Both the position numbers and the translations under genes were made by a program. Below are positions 1-12,611 of a DNA stretch of 64,000 nt, in pieces. The notes beneath the pieces were generated by a model, which made no database searches, was not told the DNA's origin, and was given only the letters and a program-made list of their open reading frames with translations. The DNA comes from Phaseolus vulgaris. Taxonomy: Eukaryota; Streptophyta; Magnoliopsida; Fabales; Fabaceae. Position 1 is the first letter of the stretch, and each line of letters begins with the position of its first letter. Location of the stretch: contig NC_023751.2 in NCBI RefSeq assembly GCF_000499845.2, positions 30,351,475 to 30,415,474 of the forward strand, given 5' to 3'.

Positions 1-410
1 AGTATAGAGAAATATTCCTGTAAATCATTTGGGAAAATTATTCTAATTCAAATATTGACCACAGAGCTGGGACCAACGGTTAGTGAGTGTTATGGCCATT
101 ACCATAATTATCAACAAAAACGAAGGGCAAAAATGTAACAAAGAGAAGAAAAAAATGCCAAGAACCATGGAAGAATTCATCTTCTCATTAACATTGCCTA
201 TTCACAAAAGCGAAATAAAACATACGCATAACATGCACTTACTTTCCCCAATCCATTGTTTACAAACAGAAATAAATATCTCTGAAAAGTTCAAATAATG
301 AGGATATATTTTCCTTCATCTTACTTCGCTTCACTCTTGTTAAGACTAAAAAGATCAAAATAAAAAAACCCTAGTTCAAAAAATAATAATACACAGTGAC
401 CACATAAGCC
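1..410. other. 3' flank of the HHO gene, no other gene seen
   Basis: This stretch lies downstream of the stop codon of the minus-strand HHO gene and probably includes its 3' UTR. It is AT-rich. The only open frame (83-298, plus) has no recognisable domain and looks like chance. Confidence 0.5.
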
Positions 411-2785
411 CTAGAATCTAAGAGTGATCTCACTCCCAGTGCTGTCTTCCCCTTCTTGATCTCTTAGTGCTGCCAACCCTTTCCTCTCTCCATTCTCTCC
501 TTTCCAGCTACCACTCTCCGACTTCCCATCCTCAATGCTCTCAGATCGTCCGCCACCGCTCCGAACATCTGATTCTGAAGAACTTTGGGTCTGTGGTGCA
601 GTCTTGTACATGTGAAAATGGTGATGGAGAGTGTGGTCTTGTGGTGGTGGCAACGATAGTGATGGAGCTAAGTTGTAGAACTCTTGTGACACAGGGGTGC
701 CTGCACAGTAGTGTGGCGGTGGCATATGTGAGGTAGGATGTGGGCCATAGAGGCTGGGGCCACCAGAGTGTGCCGTAGCAGTGGCATATTCCGGTGGCAC
801 CCAAATTCCTCCCAGCACTACAAGTTGTGGTGTTGGTGCTCCTGCATGTAGGCTTGGGCTGGGTCTTCTAGTGTGAAGCCTATATTTCTGTGGACAAAGT
901 TTATCATGAAAACATGATGAAAATGAGAAAGTGCAATAAAACAGACAAAGGAACCATGAAAAGAAGAAAACAAAAGAAAACATGGTTTCCAAGAGCACAA
1001 TATTGTATTGTGCAGAGTGATATATACCAAGTGTCAGTGAAGCAGTGATAATTAGTACAGCACACAAACAAAGTGGATATTTCATTTCTGTCTGTATGTA
1101 CAATCCAGAGATAGAAGTACCTGGAGATGGCTTTTAACTTCATCATTGGTCAAACCGTCAACCTTCATCAACTCCCTGATCTGTTTTGGAGTGGCCACTG
1201 TAAAGTAACACAAAACAAAAAGAAAGAAAAAACACTTATTAGTGATTGCTGCAATGATTATTATTCGATTGCAGTAATGATTAAAATTATAATTCAAGCC
1301 AGGAATACGTAGTTTATAAATGAGGTTAATATTATGTATATGATTATAAAGTTATATATATTGATAGTTCTTTTTAATATTTTTTAGTATTTCAAAATTA
1401 ATTAATTGATTATACCTTGAGATCCACCAAGCATTTGAAGAGCATTAACAAATCGACGGTGCAAGTCCGGTGACCAACACCTTCTTGCTTTCCTATGAGT
1501 TTGGCCAGTAGTGTTAGTTGTGGTGGTTGTAGTATGAGTTGTTTGTGACTCAGTTGCAGCACTTTTTCCCTGATCAACAATTCCTTCACAATTCCCTCCT
1601 TTGCCTGAATTGTCCCTTTTGGAACATTTCTCTGCATCTTCACAGTTCTTCACCTCCATTTCATTCTCAGAAGAGGCAAGGGCTAACTCAGGAAGTCCCC
1701 CTACTCCTTGGCATGAGTTTCGCTCTCTTGAGAATGGTAAAAAGGCTCCTCCATTCCTATGTTTGTTGTCTAAGGCTAGCTTAGGGCTCACGCTAAACCC
1801 TGTATCAGCACTTTCTTTTGGTGATGTAATTGTGGATTTTGGTTTGGTTCCTTCGCTTGCTTGGCTCCATAATTGGGCTGATGTCATCCAATTCGCCTTG
1901 TCTGATAGGTTTGATGCCTTCTCAGTGCTTTCTTGAGAGTTTGGATGCTTTATGGGTATGAATTCTTCCAGAACTGGCCTTGTGCCTTGGTTTGATCGGA
2001 AGGCCTGTAGTTGCTGCCTTGAAGCCTCCACAGCTACAAGAAATAAAAGAAAGAACGAAATTAAGACTTTTTTTTTTGCATTCAGAGGATAAAATTATAA
2101 ACTAATGGTTGTGTATATGCAACCAGCTAATAAATACAGAACAATGAATACCATGGAAATTTAAGGGTAGTACTACTATTGAGAAGTTATCTATTTCTTT
2201 CTCATGGTGTGCTTCAATTCTTTTAATTACTGGACCAAAAAATAACCGTATTAAAATCGTTAATTTCTTTGGGTACCGTAACAAGAATAACGAAGAAAAT
2301 CTCTCTCTTTCTTTCACACACACTTTTATTCGAGAAAGCAAAAGCAAAAGAGGAAAAGTGCTAGAAAGAGAGGAGGCGGTTGAAAAAAATAGAAGACCTT
2401 AATATTAAAGGCATCATTTGTAAGATGAGAAGAAAACAAATGAATGTATAATATTTTCATGATGGGGTGCTGATGAAACTTTAGGGTTTAATACATTCTG
2501 TGATGTTATTGGTTCATGGGAATTTTGAAAGTGTCAATGGTGTTTGATTTGATATATTTCTGTGGTAAAAGATGGTGATTGATAGAGAGGTGTACCGTTG
2601 GTGAGGAGTTGCATGCAGAGAGGAAGCTCACGCTTGAAGGCATCAATCTTGAGACGTTCTTCCTCTAAGCGAGAAAGAAAGTCTTCGAGCTTGTAGGTCT
2701 GATCAGTTTGGTCTGCAAAGGATTTCAGCAGTGTGGAGTAGCTGTAGGGCTTGTAATCCATGCTAGATTCTGCTTGAGATGCCAT
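411..2785 (-). CDS. HHO: GARP-type MYB-like transcription factor, HHO5/HHO6-like (NIGT1/HRS1 family)
   Basis: Four exons were rebuilt: 2785-2596, 2033-1416, 1197-1121 and 887-411, all with GT-AG introns and consistent phases, giving 453 residues. An in-frame ATG at 2809 would add 8 residues; 2785 (MASQAESS) looks the more natural start. Exon 1 holds the conserved N-terminal coiled-coil block ([19 protein letters not shown]) of HRS1 HOMOLOG proteins. The GARP DNA-binding domain, about residues 245-300, spans exons 2-4, running from [20 protein letters not shown] through [16 protein letters not shown] to [13 protein letters not shown] later LSLPPP stretch could be an EAR-like repression motif. 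Family members are nuclear repressors that tune nitrate and phosphate starvation responses; that role is family knowledge. The SPDLHRRF and LGGSQ forms fit the HHO5/6 branch better than HHO1-4, but orthology is not settled by eye. Confidence 0.9.
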
Positions 2786-2914
2786 CTTTTCACGTGTATT
2801 GAATGACAAAAACTGTTCAGGAGGAAATGTTCATGACAAAACTGGAGGAAAGTAGGAACAAACAAGAGGAAAAGAGGGTGTTTGGCCTCTTCCTTTCTAG
2901 GGCAAGTGGGGGAG

Positions 2915-2917
<3 letters not shown>

Positions 2918-2947
<30 letters not shown>
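2918..2947. repeat. (GA)n microsatellite in the HHO 5' leader
   Basis: About 15 GA dinucleotides lie 130 bp upstream of the HHO start codon. On the coding strand this is a CT-rich leader, a common feature of plant 5' UTRs. Confidence 0.9.
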
Positions 2948-2952
<5 letters not shown>

Positions 2953-3257
2953 GATTGTATGTTGTTTGTGAACACAAGAAGGATCGAGGGGGGATCGTCT
3001 TCTTTTTAGGAGTGAGTTCAATGGAAGAAAGCAGGGTTAGGAGAGAGAAAGAAAAGAAGAAAAAGTAAGAGATAAAGAAGAAGGATGTAACTTCCTTAAA
3101 AATAATAAGAAAGAATGAGAGAAGGAATCAGAGAATCTGACAACAGAGAGTCTTGTGCTTAGAGCCTGGTTTTAGCAAAACTTTGAGTGTTATTGTATTA
3201 ATTCAACATTAACAACAGAAAGATGATTCTTCTTCATGTTACTGTTTTTGTTCCCCT

Positions 3258-3263
3258 TTATAC
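3258..3263 (-). promoter_or_regulatory. Candidate TATA box for HHO
   Basis: The minus strand reads GTATAAAGGGG here, about 470 bp upstream of the chosen ATG. It would imply a long CT-rich 5' UTR of about 440 bases. No transcript evidence is available, so this is a guess from motif and position. Confidence 0.4.
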
Positions 3264-3535
3264 TCCATTCTCTCTTTCTATCATCTTCTACCTCCCTAAT
3301 TTTAGCTTTCTATTAATGTTTATTTTCACACTTTCTATTACTCTGTAGACAAGCTATAGGTATGTGTATACCTTCTTCGTAAAGATTTCTAATTTTAAAT
3401 GAAAACACAATGTGGAAAACTAAATAAATTTATGTATAAATTAAAAAAATAGTTTAAACACGCACTAATATAAAAAAAAAATTGAATTTATTTAAAAGCT
3501 ATTTTTTTTCTTTCTATTTTTCTCTTATAAAAATT

Positions 3536-3920
3536 ATACTATAAAAGAAATCATTAAATAAAAATTAATTTTAAAGACAATACCACAGCGAATAATCAAA
3601 TTATTACTATATTTCTTCATTTTTTTTACTTCTTCTTCCAAGTGCAGGAAAATTCCAAGGAGTTGCGGATTTTTTTCTACCAATTGGGTCCTCCCTTCAC
3701 CACCCGCATGCAGATGGTCTACAGGGTTCATAATTACTATTAAATATTAAAATAGAAATTAAAAATATTATTGACATCTAAATTAGTTTTTTATTATTGA
3801 TAAATAATTTTTAAATCGGTATATAATTAACTATAAGGTTTTACCAATTATTTAAATTTTAAAATTGTTAACTAATTAGATACTTTTAGAAAGTATTTAT
3901 TAATAATAAAAATTAACTTA
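3536..3920. mobile_element. Degenerate copy of the CACTA-type MITE seen at 11419
   Basis: The left end (actataaaagaaatcattaa) resembles the CACTACAAGAAAATC end of the intact MITE. Positions 3780-3885 align well with 11525-11640 (aaattagtttttattattg..., ttaccaattattta). About 150 bp near 3583-3735, including a GC-richer patch, has no counterpart and may be an insertion. The right end is not clear. Confidence 0.5.
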
Positions 3921-4299
3921 ATACTAATAATTTTTAATTATTCAAAATTTAAAATATTATCTAATTTAGTTAATATAATAAGTAATTATTTATTATCTTT
4001 CTAATTAATTTTTATTTAATATTTTTTCCAAATTGATAATGAAAAAATTAATGTATAAACATTTAATTCTAAACAAGTTTTTTTATTATATTCCCACCTT
4101 AAGTGGATTGTGTTCTTCGGGAAGGGATGTTCTCAGCTCACGTAACTAACAATTAAAACTCATCCAAATCGACCTACTAATTATTGTTTGAACATTTTAG
4201 TATTATGTTATCAGTTTAAACTCATTCATATAACTTTAGCATGGTTACATATTTTAAATATAAAGATAAAAATAAGGAATATTTAAAACCCCATATTCA

Positions 4300-4520
4300 A
4301 ATCCCATTAGCAGATAACATGATTTCAATCTGTTTATGGTTATCCTAACATTAACATTATTTTGATTTACTGAAATGATAGTCCTTAATATTAACATGAT
4401 TAAATGTCAAACTTTTTATCGATGGAGATGTAGATCAAATTTATCAATAAAGATTAATAAAAAATTATAAATAATATGCTCTATAAATATTTGTATTTTT
4501 TAATAAGATTTGAACATGTA
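4300..4520. repeat. Dispersed repeat, copy 1 of 2
   Basis: This segment is similar over about 220 bp to 10270-10520. Both contain an acattattttgatttatc-like start, a cgatgg...gatcaaat middle and an ataaatatttgtactttttt-like end. No coding potential or terminal structure was recognised. Confidence 0.5.
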
Positions 4521-4578
4521 AGCATCAATTTATGCATTGTTTGCATCTGATTTCTGTTCACTTGGATTGAAAGGCGAA

Positions 4579-4951
4579 TAAAGTTTATGTTTGGATCAAG
4601 GGATTTGTAGTGATAAGGGGAGAATGGAAAGACAAAGAAAGTGAGGGAGTAATTTTTGTAGATTTGTGAAGATCTACAAGAAAATTTACCTTTTACCATC
4701 TTACCCTTTGTCACCTATCATCCTCATATGCCATAACAGTGAACAAATGTGTAAAATTACATTTTTATCAATTAAAAAAATACAATTTCAATCAGACCCA
4801 TCATATAATTCACAAAAATTTATAAATTTTCCTTACACTTTTCACTCTATTTACCTTAATCCAAAACATCTTAACTTTTTTTACACTTTCTCTTCAAATC
4901 ATTTCAAATTCACTCCCTCATTCTCACTCCCTAATCCAAACAAAACATTAA
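4579..4951. mobile_element. Inverted-repeat element, MITE-like
   Basis: The left end reads gtttatgtttggatcaaggg and the right end is close to its reverse complement (ccctaatccaaacaaaac). The similarity continues inward through gagggagt and agatttg(t)gaaga on both arms, so the whole 370 bp can fold on itself. The superfamily is not assigned, and a target-site duplication was not fixed. Confidence 0.45.
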
Positions 4952-5460
4952 TGGTAGATCTCGATAATTTAATTTTATTAGTCTACTCTTTATAGTCACT
5001 GTTAGAGTTTAACATAATTTTGATAACATATAATTTTACATAAGAGTGTTAATTGTTATGCATTAATTGTTATGGATTGTGTTTATATTTATAGACTTCA
5101 TGAATAAGATCATTGATGGTTGATGGTCTCATGTTGATCTTCTATTCATGTGCAAGAGTTTAAAAGCTGGTAGTCTTTTTGTTAACATTGTTTGCTCTTG
5201 AACTCAACTTGTTACGTATAAATAAAATAAACTTTTACTGTGATAATTCTTATTATAGTGACAACATCAAATTTAACATACAATTATAGGAAATGTGAGT
5301 TTGTTCTTCACCTTTTGAATATTATTTATATAGTCTTACAAATTCAAAAGTGAATTTACATCTTGATTTTATAAGAATTTTTAAACATATACATAACCAA
5401 AAATTCAAATAGTCACACCACTTTTTTTTTCACATATCAAAACTCAATGTTATTTGTCAT

Positions 5461-5619
5461 GATAAAAACATAGATTATGTTATAAAAGTTATGTGAAACT
5501 AATGATAAAAACATGGATTATGTTATCAAAATTATCGAGATAATACATATAGTTAACTATCTTTGTTAATTGGATCATCTACCAGACATAATACATATAG
5601 TTAACTATCTTTGTTAATT
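5461..5619. repeat. Two short direct duplications
   Basis: A segment starting gataaaaacatagattatg at 5461 recurs with few changes at 5504 (period 43). A 31-bp segment starting taatacatatagttaact at 5541 recurs exactly at 5589 (period 48). Both look like local replication-slippage duplications in non-coding DNA. Confidence 0.8.
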
Positions 5620-5937
5620 ATTTACTTATGTGAAGTTTGTAGTAAAAAGTATCTTGTACACTACCAAGAGGGACGGGTTGAGTTGGTGCTTTAAAATTGT
5701 CTTTTTGTATTCACAACCATAAAAAGTATTTCTTCAAATAATCAAACCAAAAGATGAGTTTCTTGCAAAGAAAAATATAGTCAAGAAATAGTAAAAAGAT
5801 AAGTGTTGGGTGTTCGATCAAGAAAGTTGCAGAAAAACTTGTAAGAAATACCAAAGGCATAATTTGATGAGAAGAAATGATATATTTATACATGAGTTCT
5901 TGATGAACCCATAGAAGAACAAAATGAAATTATTACA

Positions 5938-6753
5938 AAAACTTTATAAATAGGTGAGGTTGGGTTTGGGAGAGGCGGATAGGTGGGTGTGGAAGGGAGG
6001 GGGTCATCAGATGTTTTCAGTTAACTCTGTTTATTCTTTGGTTAGGAGGGATTGTGAGGTGGATGTCTCTCTGGTTTTCAGTAAGTTATGGAGTTGTAAA
6101 GTTGTACCTTCAGCCTTATTCACTGCTTGGAGGGTGATGGAGAATAAGATTGCTACTATGGTCAATTTGGAAAGACGAGGGGTGTTGGTTGAAAGTTCCT
6201 TGTGCTGTTTGTGTGGGAAGGAGGAAGAGTTTTACCGTCACTTGTTTTTCGACTGCTGTTTTGCTTGGCGAGTCTAGGGATTATGCTTTAAATGGTTGGG
6301 AGTGTCGTTCGTGTCTCACAATGATCCCATGTCAAACTTTGCTCAATTAAGGATGAACACGTCCTCTGATTCGATTAATGACGTGTGAAGTACAATTTGG
6401 GTTAGGGTTGTAGGGGAAATCTGGAGAAATTCTATCATTTTCAATAGGGGTGTGGCTGACGCGTCTGAAGTTTGTTCTTTGATGCAAGCAAAGGTTTGGT
6501 CTTGGATGTCGGTAAAATCTTGCTCTGCTTCGGTTCCTTTTTCTAGTTGGTGTTTGGAACCTCTAGAATGTATGCGATTGGTAGTTTGAGGTATTTTAGG
6601 TTGATTAGTATGGACAGTGCTTTACTTGTTGGTTTGGTGGTTCCTATTATGTTGGATTATGTATCTCTTGTATAAGGGTTGATCCACCCCTGAAGTGGTT
6701 CGCATTTATATACTTGTTATTACTGATAAAAAAAAACAAAACTTTATAGATAG
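5938..6753 (+). mobile_element. 5'-truncated LINE with target-site duplication
   Basis: The body is 5954-6737. It holds the C-terminal end of a LINE ORF2: a zf-RVT domain with WKGG, F-S-V-Y-L, TAWRVMENKI and the CCLCGKEEEFYRHLFFDC zinc-binding motif, frameshifted near 6270. It ends with the LINE 3' signature (ccacccctgaagtggttc) and an A-run at 6728-6736. The flanks are AAAACTTTATAAATAG at 5938-5953 and AAAACTTTATAGATAG at 6738-6753, a 15/16 target-site duplication. This is direct evidence of target-primed reverse transcription with severe 5' truncation. Confidence 0.88.
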
Positions 6754-7980
6754 CACAATTTTAAACAAAAAAGAACCTGTGTCATTAAAAGATCCACCAC
6801 TGAGGACAACTCAGATAACATAAGTCATTATCAATAATAAGGGAAAGAGAGATTGCCCAAATAATTTTAGAATGATTTGAATCATATTCTACATCTATCA
6901 ATCTACTCCAGCCTAGACAAATTATATTCACTATCTTGCTAATTTAGACTACAATGACACTTCACATGTAATCACAAAAATATATGGATTAAAATATCTT
7001 GAAAAAAATTTAGGACATACCACCTATAGGCAAAAACCTACTCCACAAAATATACTTCACATTATATAGCTTAAAATGCACAAAATTTGGAAGAATATCA
7101 CCTACTTTAATGAATAGCCAAATATTTAAATAAAAAATATAAGAAAATATATTCACCACACCTTTCCTTGATAGGAATTTTTCTTTTAAAATGTGTAATC
7201 AAAGAGTTTTTTTAATTGAAATTTTCTTGAAAGAGTATATTTAGTAATATCAAATTCAAATTATATGTTTCAATAGAACATTCTAATCAATTTATAGAAA
7301 TAACTTATCCAATTATGATTAAGGATAATCAATTATATTGTTATGTTTTTTCTTAAAATATAATTAGAACAATCTATTCAATTATTTCTTCACTTAATCA
7401 ATTAAAAGTGCAAGTTAAAACATGTATGTTGAAAGTAATTTATTAAATGTACAAGAAGGTTATCAAAATCAATTTTTAGATAATCAATTTTGTAAACTGA
7501 TAATTAATTAATATGTTCTTAAAACTTTTTTAAAACTTTTTTAGCATGTATCAAGCTTCGGGATGAATCCTCTCTATAGCATGATTCCTACACGTTCTAA
7601 CATGAAAGTTTGGAACAATTAATGCAAACGTGTTTCATCCTCTAAACATAATATGAAATATTTTCTTCAATCTTTAAGATCTTTCCTCAACATGATCAAC
7701 ATATATAGACCACACTTAGTTGTTCAAAGAGACAACAAAAGATTTTCTCAATTGCTATTAAGCAAACTTCTCTAGGATCAAATTGGAAACTTGGAAACAA
7801 ATAGATAAACAAACAATGAACATGATGTTAGGTATGGAAGTTGTACAATAAAGGAGTAACCAATCATTTAATGATATATAATTATTTCTTATTTTATTAA
7901 CTTTTGGTCTAGTCTTAGTGAAGTAGCCGAGTGCGCATAAGTTTTCATCTCCTTAATATTGTCTAACTTAATTTTTACAT
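6754..7980. other. AT-rich intergenic DNA
   Basis: No gene or recognised repeat is seen. It is AT-rich with many stops in all frames. Confidence 0.4.
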
Positions 7981-8240
7981 AATACTATAAGAAAATCATT
8001 AAATGTTAATTAATTTAAAGATAAAAAATAATTAGTCATTATATTGTATAATTAGATATCTTATTTTATAAATTAAAAAGTAATTGGTATCTAAAATAGT
8101 TTATATTATTAATACAAATTTATAAAGTAGTTTCTATATTAATATCTAACATTAGTTATTAAGTTTAGCTACTAACTACTTTAAATTCTAAAATAATCAC
8201 TAATTTAATTAAAGAACAAAATAAAATAATTAAGGCAATT
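7981..8240. mobile_element. Degenerate third copy of the CACTA-type MITE
   Basis: It starts atactataagaaaatcatta, close to the CACTACAAGAAAATC terminus. It continues with aataattag, aattggtatct and gctactaact blocks shared in order with 11419-11812. The right terminus is lost or diverged. Confidence 0.45.
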
Positions 8241-8494
8241 ATGAACTTTTTAACTCAAAATTATCAAAGTCAACTACATGTTTATTTATTTATGTTTCGT
8301 CCTTCACTGATAATGTTTTAAAATGATTAATAACTTATTTTTTATTTTATACTATATAATTTTCACATTCTGGTTATGATATATGTTCGCATTATAGGTT
8401 TCTGATAAGAAAGTGGTCAATCAATTAAGTAAATTTCCACGTAAAGAACATGTAGGAGATAATTTTTATGTATAGTTGATTTAATATAGAATAT

Positions 8495-10165
8495 CGTGTT
8501 GTGTTGGTGATTAAGACTAGGATTAACGGTTTCGAGTTGATTTCAGGTCTCAAGGTAAACTTCATGAAGAGTTACATAGATGGGGTAGGGTGCAGTTAGA
8601 ATCTGATACAACATTGTGCTTCTATCTTGAATTGTGAGAAAATGAAAACACCTTTTAAGTACTTGGGCATGGTGGTAAGGGGGTGTCATAAAAGATAAAG
8701 TTTTTGGGAATGGGTGTTGGAGAGAGTGAGAAATAGGCTAGGAAGATGGAAGGGCAAGTATATTTCGATGGTGGGTCACCTATATCTGATTAAATTTGTC
8801 TTCTCTCCCTTTGTTTTATTTGTCGCTTTACAAAATGACAACCATGATGGCAAAGGAGTTAGAGAGGCTTTAAAGAGATTTTCTCCGAGGATGGGGCTCG
8901 AAAGGTAGAAAGATAGCTTGGGCTTCGTGGCAAAAAGTTTGTGAACCAAAGGGAGCGGGAGGGCTTGGTCTGATAGAGATTAGAAAGTTCAATGTGGCTC
9001 TTCTAGGGAAGTGGATCTGACGCTTGGGCACTGGAGAATTTAGCTTGTGGAAAGAAGTGCGAATTCTAAATACGGAGGCTGGAGAAATATAAGTGCTCAA
9101 GGGAGATGTATGTCGGATTTCCTGTGGTGGAGGGATTTGAAGGAAGTATGGAAGTTGAGGGTTGGAAAGGGAATTTTGAGGACAACTTTGCCAGGGAGGT
9201 CGGAAATGGGAGAGAGATTAGTTTGTGGGAGGATACATGGGTGGGGAACGAAGCTCTTAAATATAAATTTCGAGGCTATATCAAGTATGTTCATGCATGG
9301 CAACCAAGTTGTGGCAAGGAGGGGAGTGGAATAACAATCTAGAGTGGACTTGGAAGATATGGTGGATGAGAAGCTTGTTTGATTGGGAAAAACATCCGGA
9401 ACAAGAGTTGGATATGCTTTTGGGGAGGAAGACTTTAAATGATGAAAAGGAGGATAAGTGGGTTTGGAAATAAAGTGATGATACAAGGTTTACAATTCAG
9501 TATGCTTATAGAATTTTAAAAAGTGAGGTGCAGGGGGAAGATTCTGATCTTTTTGAAAGGTTACTACAAAAAATTTACTATTTAGATACCGATTATTACA
9601 TATAAATTCAAATTTATATGTAAAGTGTACATTATATAGGAGTTTTAACATGGAAATGAAATAAGAAGTGTGCTGTAGTCGAAATCTAGAAATTTTCACC
9701 AATCACAGTTTTCAAATTGATCAAAATCTATTGATATTTTTTATTGTGGCTTTAACTATATTGAAGATTTATAAGGTAATAGAGAGAAAAAATGTTGCTA
9801 TCAAAATTATAATTGAACAGGAAGAAAATTTTCAATTGTTAATGCGAAATTTTGCTGGCATATAAGGAAGAAATGATTTTGCCATTAAAAATAAAAAAAA
9901 TTGAATAAATGTTCATAAAAGAATAATATTGCTTTTTTTTACTGAAAAGAATAATTGTGCAAAACCAAAATAATTTTCTTGAAAAATTATGAATATTCTA
10001 TTTTTATGTTATGATAATTTAATGTTTTTCTATAGTTAGTTTGGTTGTTCCTTAGATATTCAGGTAGGTGTAGGAGTATGGTAAGGTGTTTTGCTCTTCA
10101 TGTATAAGGGTTGAACCACCCTGAGGTGGTTCCCATTTATTTATTTTTTATTTCCGATAAAAAAA
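8495..10165 (+). mobile_element. Degenerate LINE, interrupted
   Basis: From about 8500 the reading is RT-like (FELISGLKVNF at about 8547), then LGRWKGKYISMVGHLYLIKFV (8740-8800), a GGLGL...RKFN block and WEDTWVGN (about 9228), with frameshifts throughout. It loses LINE similarity near 9565. The same LINE 3' end (gaaccaccctgaggtggttc, then an A-run) reappears at 10106-10165. So about 450 bp at 9565-10020 is either an insertion or unrecognisable 3' sequence. It begins actacaaaaaattta, which hints at a nested inserted element. Confidence 0.75.
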
Positions 10166-11418
10166 TAAATAATAATAATGTTATGAGGTTAAATAAAAAG
10201 TTAATATTGAAGTTTGATTAACTTAAGTAAAAAAATATATTTTATTTATTTATTTCAGTCAAAAGATAAATATCAGAGATCTCTATTAAAACTAACATTA
10301 TTTTAATTTATCAAAATAATACCTCTTAATATCACGATTCTGAAATGCTAGAATTTTTTAAAGAATAAACATCAAAATATCTTCGATGGTTGAAATCAAA
10401 TACAAAATTAAGAATGATGAAGATTAATGAAAATTACGGGTAGTTTGTAAATCTATAAATACTATATTTGTACTTTTTTTAATAATAGTTGGAACTTGTA
10501 AATATCCACTTAAATTTAAGATACCAAAATGAAAATAAACAATTATAATTGGATTCCTCACTGCAACCGTTGAATTTTTTACAGCAATATTTATGTTTTG
10601 ATTTTACAAACACTTTATGCAGTAATATTATATAGATAACACGATCACTGTGCTAAAGACAGAATTCAGTTATTAGGACACGAATTTCGATCAGTCTACA
10701 CACAAAAATCCATCAGAATTTTATTTGAAATTCGGTTTCTGAGGTGGTTTTTTTACTTTTTAGGCTTTTGATTGGATTAAAGAGAATATGTTTCAGTAAA
10801 GTATAAATATTGTTTTAATTAATTATATTATTATTTAATTAGGTATTTTGTTTTTATTTTTTTAGAAAACTTTTAAGAATATATTAGTCTATTAATCAAT
10901 ATCTTACTTAATTAAATTATTAAGAAATAATCAACTAGCTTAAGGATTTAATTAATTATCTTAATCATTCTCAAGCAAGTTTATTAGCTGAACTAAAATA
11001 GTCGATTATTATTTTTACTAATCTAAAAGAAAGTTAAAATAAACATATGTTTAGTTTATCCAACATTTTAATCAATTACGAAGAACTGTTAATTAATTAT
11101 TCTATTCTTGATATGGAAACACATTAATAAAAAATTAATTGTTTATATAAACACTTAATCTAAATGTTTAATCAATTAAATTAGAATTAAGACCTTTCGG
11201 GAAAAATATTTTAATTTTTTAGAAAAGAGTCTATATATTAAGTTATATACACTGTGAATTATCTTGTGAAAGACTCACACTCCTGCAATGAAAGCTTTTG
11301 ACAATCAATACATCTTTCAATACCATCTTCGTCAAAACTAGCTTTGCTTGCTCTTCTAGTAAGTTTGACTTGACTCCACCTTCAATTCTAATAAGACCAT
11401 CCAAGGTGATACAAGTTA
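10166..11418. other. AT-rich intergenic DNA with dispersed repeat copy 2
   Basis: Positions 10270-10520 match the repeat at 4300-4520. The rest is AT-rich and non-coding, with a short CA-poor open frame at 11243-11449 that is interrupted by the neighbouring MITE and has no domain. Confidence 0.45.
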
Positions 11419-11815
11419 CACTACAAGAAAATCTTGAAATAGAAATCAAATTTTAGAGACCAAAATAATTAATTACAATAAAAATTAAAATAGAGACCAT
11501 TTTAGAAACTAAAAAAAAAAATTGGTTTCTAAATTAGTTTCTATTATTTTTTATTATTGTTAAATAATTTCTAAATTGGTATCTAATTAGCAACTAATGT
11601 TTTAATTACCAATTATTTAGTTTCTAAATTTGGTAGAAAAATCCTTGGTTGCTAATTAGATACCAATTTAGAAACTATTTAACAATAATAGAAACTAATT
11701 TAGAAACCAAATTTCTTTTTAGTTTCTAAAATGGTCTCTAATTTAGTTACTATTGCAACTAATTATTTTGGTTTCTACAAATTGATTTCTATTTCATGAT
11801 TTTATTGTAGTGTTA
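11416..11815. mobile_element. Intact CACTA-type MITE with TTA target-site duplication
   Basis: The element spans 11419-11812 (394 bp). It starts CACTACAAGAAAATC and ends TTTTATTGTAGTG, and is flanked on both sides by TTA (11416-11418 and 11813-11815). The interior is an almost complete palindrome: left-arm blocks such as gagaccattttagaaacta and ttggtttctaaattagtttc recur as reverse complements in the right arm. CACTA ends plus a 3-bp duplication place it with En/Spm (CACTA) elements, as a non-autonomous foldback copy. There is no coding capacity. Confidence 0.9.
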
Positions 11816-12164
11816 TCTACACGATTAAATCACTTATTCTTGATTTCCAAGGATTAATCCCAAAAGAGGCTTCGAAATAATTGGTTAATTTAGTTCTTAA
11901 TCTTGTTTACAAGATTATACCAATTGATTTTTGTATCCTAAACCCAATTGATAGTTATTGTAGAAAACAAAAACAAAAAATACAATAAGAAAAAGTTGAA
12001 TTATGCTTTAATAACTTTTTATGACTTTTGATAAATATCATCATCAGTTTTTTTAATAAGGAATACATCAATAAAAATAAGTCAAAACACAACTATACGT
12101 TTAAAATATTCAATTGTTTAAGAACATTTCTTCAAACATTCAATATAAAAGAGATAAGAAGAAA

Positions 12165-12500
12165 GGTAAATACACAAGATATTTTTGTATTGGTTTGTCT
12201 TACAAAACAAACAACATCCAATTCTCAATCAACAAATGGAGTTTCACTGAGCAAATTATTGTTTTGAAGTACAAACGTAGTCACTGCTAATTAACCCCTT
12301 GAGTATTCTTTTGAATTGTAGTCATTCCTAACTAACCCCTTCTTTGTGCTTATAACCACTCTTGTCTAACCCCATTGAGTATTCTTTAGAATGTAACTAC
12401 TTCTAGCTAAAACAAATATGCAACTACCCCTGACTAAAATGACTATTGTTTGATAGAAAATCACTCTTAACTAACTCGTTTAAGTTCTTGTCAAGTTGTG
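12165..12500 (+). mobile_element. Copia LTR remnant with internal short repeats
   Basis: The segment acacaagatatttttgtatt near 12172 matches the LTR at 47939-47958 (acacaagatatttatattgg). It is followed by caaacaacatccaattctca. Next come irregular copies of a 40-60 bp unit containing taaccccttgagtattcttt and gtagtcact. The same unit occurs in inverted orientations at 48770-48930 and 49330-49600. Confidence 0.5.
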
Positions 12501-12611
12501 ATTATTAGTTTAACAATAGGCAGAAATGATGAGATTAATACTTAAACTCGATATTGACTATGTTTCCTTATGATCATGAATAATTATCGTTGTATAATTA
12601 ATGTTAATCAA

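Noticed and set aside
4290..4320. tRNA B-box-like phrase (attcaaatccc)
   Set aside because: No matching A box, acceptor stem or cloverleaf around it.
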